Below, piece after piece: positions 57,431 through 64,000 of a stretch of 64,000 nucleotides of DNA. Below the pieces are notes generated by a model. That model made no database searches, had not been told where the DNA came from, and saw only the letters and a list, made by a program, of their open reading frames with translations. Numbering within the stretch: the first letter of the stretch is position 1; the number at the start of each line of letters is the position of its first letter. The DNA is from Plectrocnemia conspersa (Eukaryota; Arthropoda; Insecta; Trichoptera; Polycentropodidae). A program made the translations under genes and the position numbers. The DNA lies in assembly GCA_009617715.1 (NCBI GenBank), contig VTFK01000559.1, positions 1 to 64,000 on the forward strand, given 5' to 3'.

Positions 57431-59385
57431 ATTGATTTAAGAGCTGAACTTTTTTCATAATCGAAAAAAAATCCCCTTTTTGGAGTCTATATTTTAGTTT
57501 TCGCTGTGTGTGTTTGTATTATATGCTAAAATAATTGATTTTTATATATAAAAGGCTAACGATATGTATGTAGTATATATTTATATATATACATATATAA
57601 GAGTAGATACTAGGTTTCGACCTAGTTATATCGTATCCTTCAACAATAGATAATATAGGTGTATAGAATGTTTCGCTTGTGATATTGCGACTTGAAATAT
57701 ACTATGAGAATCATGTCACTGTTCTTGTGACTTATTTATTGTCATAAAGAATTAAGAATTTAAAACGAAAAGTTACTTCAATAACATATTTTCCTGTTTT
57801 AGGATTAATTATGACAAAATGTAAATACATTGCTGGTCCATTGTCTCTAATATTATTCTTAGCCAGGCTGCTAAAACGCCGTTTTTTCTGCACGCCAATT
57901 TTGTGTGATCGCTAATTTACATAGTTGCGTAGATAATTGCAATAATAGTTTTTTTCGCTTAAAATTCAGTGACTGGATTATGCGAACAAAAATGGCGCAC
58001 ACGAAAATTCTGAATATATGTGATTATTTGATTATCAAATATATTTATTAAAACTATTAATTTCAACTGCCTAATATTTTTTTTAGGTAAAAATAGGAAA
58101 TTGTGTATCATACCAATGTAAATTATTAATATTATTGTAAAACATTTTTGAAACATGCGCAATAATCACCGAAGTACATATTTTTTATGTTGTTCACAAC
58201 AATATTATTTACATAAAATAAATAATTTTATAATTTAAAGTAGTGCCAAAATTTTTGTTGATTTTTTTTCATTATAAACTCAAGAAGTTAAAAAAAAAAA
58301 AAAAAAATAATCTAAATATTTTTTTTATATATTATTTCAGATTATTTATTCTTTTATATAATATCTTTACAACATAATATTAAGTGGTCTTAATTTCAAT
58401 TATCCCTTTTCTTTGGCATTGGTCCATTAAATTCTTGCGACGATGACAATAATTTTAAGCCGTGAAAACAGCTAATCCTATTCAATCGCCATATAAATGT
58501 TAGCATTCAAATTAGACGCACTGTACCCATAAATCACTTTTATTTTACAAACTCACTTAAATATAAGTGAATTCCTATCATCTACATCAAAAATATCATA
58601 ATCCCTGAATAGTAAGAACATATGGCTTTAGATTTCATATCATATAAGTTTATCTAATCTAATTTTAATGATGATCAACCCTTTTTTTATTTATAGATTT
58701 TTACAAATTTTCTGAAAAATTTAGGCAAAAAATAATAAATATGTTAGGCGTATATTTTATTATCTCTTGGTATGCTTAGTGAAATTTTAATTCAAAAAAT
58801 AAGTAAGACGCTAATCTTTAAGCGACTGAAATTGTATATATAATAATGCAGCTCTGCGTAAAATGACACATAGAGGCATGACAAGTCAAGGGCAAAGCCC
58901 CGGTGTCAGACCCAAAAGCATACGCCTCATTTATGGTGCGCTGATAGTTCTTTCTCAGTGACGAGTAAACTGTCATTTCTATCAGTAGCGCGAATCCTTT
59001 TTATTAATAGCGTTTAGCAAATGGAGGTTCCCATATTTACACATATTTATATTTATACTATTAATAATACACATTAAATGTTATATTTTTTAGGCAAATT
59101 TCAATTAAAAATTAGAGCAGTATATAAATAAAAAAAAATTCAAGGCAAATATCATTTTAACTGATATAAATCTAGTTTTATCTACTATAGCTATTTTTCA
59201 AAACGACAGTTAAATTATCATGTAATGTTTTCAATTCAATGGTATGTAAAACGATCATTTAAAAACTTATTTTAAATATTTTTATACAGGTCATTTATGA
59301 CATTTTTTTAGTAAAGTAAATTTATGAAAAAAGCACAAATTATTTTATACTAAAAAATCTTTGTCCTGGTTGGTATAGTATTCAT
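57431..59385. other. AT-rich intronic DNA
   Basis: No gene. It contains a poly-A run at 58290-58308 and a GC-richer patch at 58850-58990 (GGGCAAAGCCCC). Confidence 0.45.
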
Positions 59386-59553
59386 TTAGGGCCCATACGC
59401 ACTGTCGGCTAGCCGCCGGCGACTAGCCGCCCGGCGACTGTACTTTATATGGTTTTAAATGGGTGCATACGCACGCAGGCGCCAAGTCGCCTGAGCGTCA
59501 GGCGCGATCCTGCGCAGAGGTGATGCACAGGCGACTTGCCTGTCGCGGCAACC

Positions 59554-59663
59554 TATAAAAGCATGGGTTTAGATGAGTGCATTCGCACGAGGAGCAACTT
59601 TCGAGGCGACTTATACATCATTCACAAAAAATGGCTTCGACACAGAAACGCTCATCATAGAAA
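59554..59663 (+). pseudogene. Promoter and aborted start of the Harbinger element gene, copy 1
   Basis: TATAAAAG at 59554-59561 is followed 70 bp later by ATG at 59631, reading M-A-S-T-Q-K-R-S-S and then TAG. This looks like the promoter and first codons of the parent element's gene left in the deletion derivative. The same arrangement occurs in copy 2 (60129 and 60188). Confidence 0.5.
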
Positions 59664-60128
59664 TTGAATCCCGAATCGTTTACAATAATTTTATATGAAT
59701 ATTGATAACGAAAAAAAAATATTGTGAAATAATATGTATAATTATTTTATATTATTTCTTGCTTCTCAATTTAAATTAATTTTATTAACATAATACAGAT
59801 ACCTTTATAATTGCATTTTGGGAAACAAAAGCGTTTCATACAGGGAAATTCAATATTATATTGAAAATAAAATAATATTTTTTTGTCTTTAAAATTAATA
59901 TTGCAATTTCTTCGCGAATGTACTACCCGACCTCGAGTCGCTCGGTTTAGCCGCCTAGCCTAGCTACCTGCGTTTTTGGGCCGGCGGCCGCTAGTCGCTG
60001 TCGGCTAGCTGCCGGCGACTAGCCGTCCGGCGACTGTACTTTATATGGTTTTAAATGGGCCGGCGCCTGAGCGTCAGGCGCGATCCTGCGCAGAGGTATG
60101 CACAGGCGATTTGCCTGTCGCGGCAACC

Positions 60129-60218
60129 TATAAAAGCATGGGTTTAGGCAACTTTCGAGGCGACTTATACATCATTCACAAAAAAAAATGGCTTCGACAC
60201 AGAAACGCTCATCATAGA
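60129..60218 (+). pseudogene. Promoter and aborted start of the Harbinger element gene, copy 2
   Basis: TATAAAAG at 60129-60136 and ATG at 60188 encode the same nine residues followed by TAG as copy 1, with a shorter leader. The retained TATA and ATG in both copies argue that the internal deletion predates the duplication. Confidence 0.5.
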
Positions 60219-60482
60219 AATTGAATCCCGCGTATGAATATTGGCTTCTCAATTTAAATTAATTTTATTAACATAATACAGATACATTTATAATTGCAAA
60301 ACGTTTCATTTCTTATAAAAATAAAAAAATTTTTTTTGTCTTTAAAATTAATATTGCAATTTCTTCGCGACTGATACCCGACCTCGAGTCGCTCGGCTTA
60401 GCCGCCTAGCCTAGCTACCTGCGTTTTTGAGCCGGCGGTCCCTAGTCGCCGGCGGCTAGCCGACAGTGCGTATGGGCCCTTA

Positions 60483-61195
60483 TGTAATTTAAATGCACCT
60501 TTTCTGAAAAAAAATTACCGGGCACTGATACACACCATGGCGCAATATACTAATTTTGTGCCATTTACCGATGTATACCAATGCAGTCAACGTGTTAATA
60601 TATTTATTTACTACCTAATGGTTTCATAATTTTTTTTTTTCTTTTTCTGTACATAGTCTAGTGATATTATTACTTATTTTTAACTTACATATCCTTTGTA
60701 TGTAATTTGTATGTCTACAAATATATTTGTGTGTAAAAATATTAATAATATACAAATATTATAAATATTAACAAACTATCTGATTTTATTTTTTAAATTA
60801 TATTATTTAGCTTAGATTTTAAATTATAATAGTTATGGGTAGTTAATATAAAAACATGTACGAGTTAATTTTTTGAAAGATGGCAATTCATTTTTGCAAT
60901 TTTTGTGGAAATTCGTTCTTTAAAATTGATTTACAGAATAATTTTAAAATGAATAAAAACTAAATGAAGTGAATCACTTTCGAGTATTTATAGTGTAGCT
61001 TTTCTATCGATTCTCTTTTGAATATAATATCATAAAATAAGACCATGAGATGATATGATTAATCACTATAAAAGAGCTATATACTTAAATAGTAAATCGA
61101 CAAATTAGAATCTAAAGTAAAAAAATTTTACAAGAATAAAATTTCCTTAGGATAAATATATTCACGCAATAAAATAAAATGTCCGATTTTGTGGC
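60483..61195. other. AT-rich intronic DNA, nothing recognised
   Basis: No coding or repeat signal. Confidence 0.45.
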
Positions 61196-61445
61196 TTTGA
61201 CCCTTCCCTTTTCTATATTATTACGACTCTGACCCTTTTAGCTTACATGGCGTGATTGTGCGGTGTTTGGACCTCTTTTTTAATACAATATAAAAAGCAA
61301 CACCCCGCTATTGATCTGTTTTCATACTGCATATCTGGCGATCGTGTCGTGCTGACTGCACGGCGCCATTTATCACCATCAGCCGGGAAATCTCCCAGGG
61401 TTATCACACGCTGTTTATATTGCGGGTATATATTATTATTTGTCC
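61196..61445. promoter_or_regulatory. GC-richer single-copy island
   Basis: Contains ATCTGGCGATCGTGTCGTGC, a CGGCGCCATTTATCACC segment and a TCTCCCAGGGTTATCACACG stretch. No TIRs, ORF or second copy. Candidate conserved non-coding DNA. Confidence 0.3.
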
Positions 61446-63070
61446 GGTAAATTATTCACCATTTTCTGTTTGAAAAAAATGTAAAGTGTTGCATGAAAAA
61501 ATAACAATGAAACGAACGCTGAAACTTTCCGTATACAAACTTTTCCAATTATAATAAAAAAGTGGTAATATAATTTTATTGCTTTGTTATTACAGATCCA
61601 ATAAAAATATTGTAATTTAAATTTAGTTAAAGTATTTTTCAGAATCGACATGAAATAAACAACCTCAAAAAATAGTTATATGTTTTTGGTTGTTATAATG
61701 TTGTTTTGCTATTGAGAACACTCGCTCGCTTTCCGTTGATGTTGGCTTAATTTTGAGTTGCAAAATATTAAATTCATTTCATCGACTACGTTGATTCTAT
61801 TTTTATTTTAACGGATAAATATCTTAGTATGACATTGTTTGATGTTATATAAACTATTTTATATTATGTGGCGATTTTATGTCAACCATTTCGTCGTTGT
61901 AAAGATTTATAGAATTTTTTTTTATTATTTCATCAACACATTTGCATGGTTAGAATATTTTTTATTTGTGACATATGCGTCACATGGTTAAATACATAAC
62001 ACACGTTTCAATATATGGATATGCAAAAAAAAAACAATGTGTTTTAATTAGGGAATAGCTATAAATATATCATTTACATCTTGCCTTTAGTGACTATATA
62101 TGGCCACAAAACGCTAGCTAAAACTACTGTGCCACACAAGCCATAGCAGTGAAGTCTTCGTGTAATGTCTTCTATATTCGTTTGTCTTTAATTGAATAAA
62201 GATCAAAATGTATTTTATCTTACTTTACTAAATTATTAATTATTATGATTTAATTTTAATTATTTAAATAACATTTTAGATAGTAAATATATATTAACTT
62301 TTGCACGATTTCACCTCATATGTACCGCTGAATGCCAAGAAGATAAAAAAATGTCGTCTAAACTGTCACATTATATTCTTCCGTTCCTTTGTGATGCTGT
62401 TTTTCAATTTTGCTATATTCTTATTTGCTCTCTTTTTCAGTTTTATTTCCGATCAATAGTTTTGCGTTTCCTCTTCGATTATTAATAATACCCGTGTATA
62501 TCGTAATACAATTCCGTTTTTAGAGAGCGAACGGAATATTAATCGTTCATTTACATATAACCTAAATCAACAGGATGGACTGAAAAAAACTAACTATATG
62601 CTAAAATTTGGGTTATTGTCTGGAAAGGACAACGGAAAGGCATTGAAATGAAATTAACTTTTAATTAACTTATTTTTTATTGATAATAAAAAATATTTAA
62701 GAATAAATATACTGGCATTAATAATTTTTAATTATAAAAAAATGCTTAATTTCTTTCAAATGTTCATATTTTTTTCTATTTCTCTTTAAGATGCACATCA
62801 ATAACAATGTGCAAGTAAAGAACAAAGTCAAGTTTGTGAATAAATAATAACATACGTTTTTTCAAACGTCGTGTGTGTGTGTGTGATAGAGAAAAACAAT
62901 ATGCAAGATAGCAGCGCCTCTTAATGAGTGCACTGATATTTATGCATTTTCTGACACTTCAAACTGTCTATATTTAAATTAGAGTTCAATCATAAAATAC
63001 CATCATTATACACAGTCAGTTTGCGAGCTATACATTTCATCATTATTAATACTTGAGAGAGAGAATGCAA
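61446..63070. other. AT-rich intronic DNA with a (GT)n run
   Basis: No gene; a GT microsatellite lies at 62870-62884. Confidence 0.45.
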
Positions 63071-63260
63071 GCCCTTACTATAAGCTCTAAAGCACACAAT
63101 ACAGATATACGTTCAATATACTTATCATTACTCCGAATGATTAATAAATTTAATAAATAAAGTGATGATTTTAGTTCTAATAAATTTCTTCAAAATATAA
63201 ACAGGATAAGTATATCGAACGTATATCCGTATCGTGTTCTATAGAGCTAATAGCAAAGGC
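63071..63260. mobile_element. Hairpin MITE-like element with 56-nt arms
   Basis: The left arm 63071-63126 (contains AGATATACGTTCAATATACT) and right arm 63205-63260 (AGTATATCGAACGTATATCC) are inverted with about nine mismatches around a 78-nt loop. No target duplication was identified. Non-coding. Confidence 0.75.
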
Positions 63261-63445
63261 GTAAACCCAAACTTGCCATCTGATGAAATGGATAGCTCTT
63301 ATACTGACTGTGTTAACGCAAATAGAGATTGCCAGAGAGCTCATGAAAGAAAAACTGTTTCATACAAAACCAAAGAGACGCTAGCAAAAATCAAGTCCGT
63401 AAATGTCCATTTTAATTAATAAAATCCATTTGTTCCACTCCCTTA

Positions 63446-64000
63446 TGCTTGCACTACACTATCTGGAAGTTGTCCGAACCGAAGTTACAACTGAAGTCGG
63501 CCGAGACCTACGACTTCGAGTAAGCTACCACACTCGCAAATTTCATATGCCGTCCGGACGGCGGGCGTGAATGACGTCCGGCCGGCGGCTTCTGTCACGA
63601 ACAGCCGGCATATTTGCGCGCGATCGAAAAATGTGCCAAATAATCGCAATTTTTTAAATTGTCATATTATTAAAATTACGCTACTGATAATTATAAAAGT
63701 TTGTGTGGGCACTCACCAATACAATATCAGTGAAAACTTTTCGGTCGTAAATATTCCATTTACGCAAATGCCATAAGGCATAAAAATTATACTTCAGATT
63801 ACGAACACCACATATGTGACTATCCTAGAATTTGTCGCCATCGATTCTAAATAAGAATTCGTTATGGTGTGACATTTATATAAACCGATCTAGGAAAATA
63901 CATAAGGATATTCGAAACGATTTTTTTTAACAAAATCAAGTACCACTAATTATTTTTTAATTATTTAATTTTATATGAAAAAAATATAATACCGATATAT
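63446..64000. mobile_element. Unclassified DNA element, copy 2, cut by window end
   Basis: It starts TGCACTACACTATCTGGAAG and, from 63567, is the reverse complement of 54628-55057 to the last base of the window. The GC-rich left part has GTCCGGACGG and GTCCGGCCGGCGG dyads, some of which are missing from copy 1. The distal end lies beyond 64000. Confidence 0.7.

Larger units (their letters stand above)
59389..60479 (+). mobile_element. PIF/Harbinger-like non-autonomous element, two tandem copies
   Basis: The outer ends are perfect inverted repeats of about 39 bp beginning GGGCCCATACGCACTGTCGG, flanked on both sides by TTA (59386-59388, 60480-60482). The 3-bp TTA/TAA duplication and GGGC... 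ends are typical of PIF/Harbinger. Inside, the first copy (59389 to about 59998) and second (about 59998-60479) repeat the same order: GCGGCTAG-rich end, TTTATATGGTTTTAAATGGG, GCCTGAGCGTCAGGCGCGAT, TATAAAAG, then ATGGCTTCGACACAG, then an AT-rich tail and TACCCGACCTCGAGTCGCTC. At the junction both inner ends are trimmed. The second copy lacks the GGGCCCATACG tip. Confidence 0.9.
290..64000 (+). other. Shal: Shal intron, at least 63.7 kb, continuing past the window
   Basis: No stretch encoding the expected Y-G-D start, S6 or the cytoplasmic tail of Shal was seen on the + strand after the donor. The interval has no long open frame except transposon remnants. It is AT-rich and crowded with decayed mobile elements, as expected of a very large insect intron. 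That it is one intron is an inference: a small alternative exon could have been missed. Confidence 0.8.

Noticed and set aside
1..64000. CRISPR arrays, operons, prophage or rRNA genes
   Set aside because: No regularly spaced direct repeats with unique spacers, no compact gene clusters and no rRNA-like sequence; the locus is animal.

Overview
The window is one animal locus, almost certainly from an insect. It opens inside a coding exon of a Shal-type (Kv4) voltage-gated potassium channel on the + strand (1-289). The exon carries the S4 voltage sensor, S5 and most of the pore loop, and stops at a consensus GTGAGT donor inside the codon for the first glycine of the selectivity filter. No exon resuming with the filter (Y-G-D) was found by eye, so the remaining ~63.7 kb is read as a single, very long, AT-rich Shal intron that continues past the window. 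The insect assignment rests on the Shal sequence, a short interstitial (TTAGG)n array at 13.46 kb, the AT-rich intron beside a GC-rich exon, and the mix of jockey-like LINEs, mariner/Tc1, Tigger and hAT elements. The order (for example Lepidoptera) cannot be fixed from the sequence.

The intron is packed with decayed mobile DNA. Jockey/CR1-like LINE remnants lie at 4.6-5.45 kb (+), 19.5-20.0 kb (+), 25.4-25.65 kb (-) and 29.5-30.3 kb, where the ORF1 part and the ORF2 start lie in opposite orientations. DNA transposons include mariner remnants (15.05-15.3, 30.46-31.34 and 45.1-45.7 kb), a Tc1 remnant (39.3-39.8 kb), a Tigger/pogo transposase pseudogene (21.4-22.4 kb), a TIR element keeping only a transposase tail (17.6-18.1 kb), and a ZBED5-like hAT element with perfect 8-bp target duplications (37.54-39.01 kb). 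Short non-autonomous elements include a 258-bp hAT MITE (18.6 kb), hairpin MITEs (2.05, 22.7, 36.1, 42.5 and 63.1 kb) and a PIF/Harbinger-like element flanked by TTA made of two head-to-tail copies (59.4-60.5 kb). A tRNA-derived SINE family is present at 8.3 kb (+) and 27.4 kb (-).

Several repeat families were found only by comparing parts of the window with each other: three copies at 4.48/27.96/32.89 kb, three at 8.94/16.8/40.25 kb, two at 7.9/17.5 kb, an inverted pair at 54.6-55.06 and 63.57-64.0 kb, and a fold-back structure at 46.19-48.56 kb whose arms each carry a 19-bp palindrome. Between the repeats sit GC-richer, apparently single-copy islands (for example 6.25-6.7, 14.07-14.5, 25.8-26.05, 32.3-32.5, 57.1-57.4 and 61.2-61.45 kb). 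These are the best candidates for conserved intronic regulatory DNA of Shal.

No intact second gene, operon, CRISPR array or rRNA was seen. The only protein-like remnants that are not obviously mobile are a leucine-rich, TPR-like minus-strand ORF at 44.3-44.8 kb and unidentified short ORFs near 41.2-41.6 kb. All homology calls come from reading translations by eye; no database search was possible.
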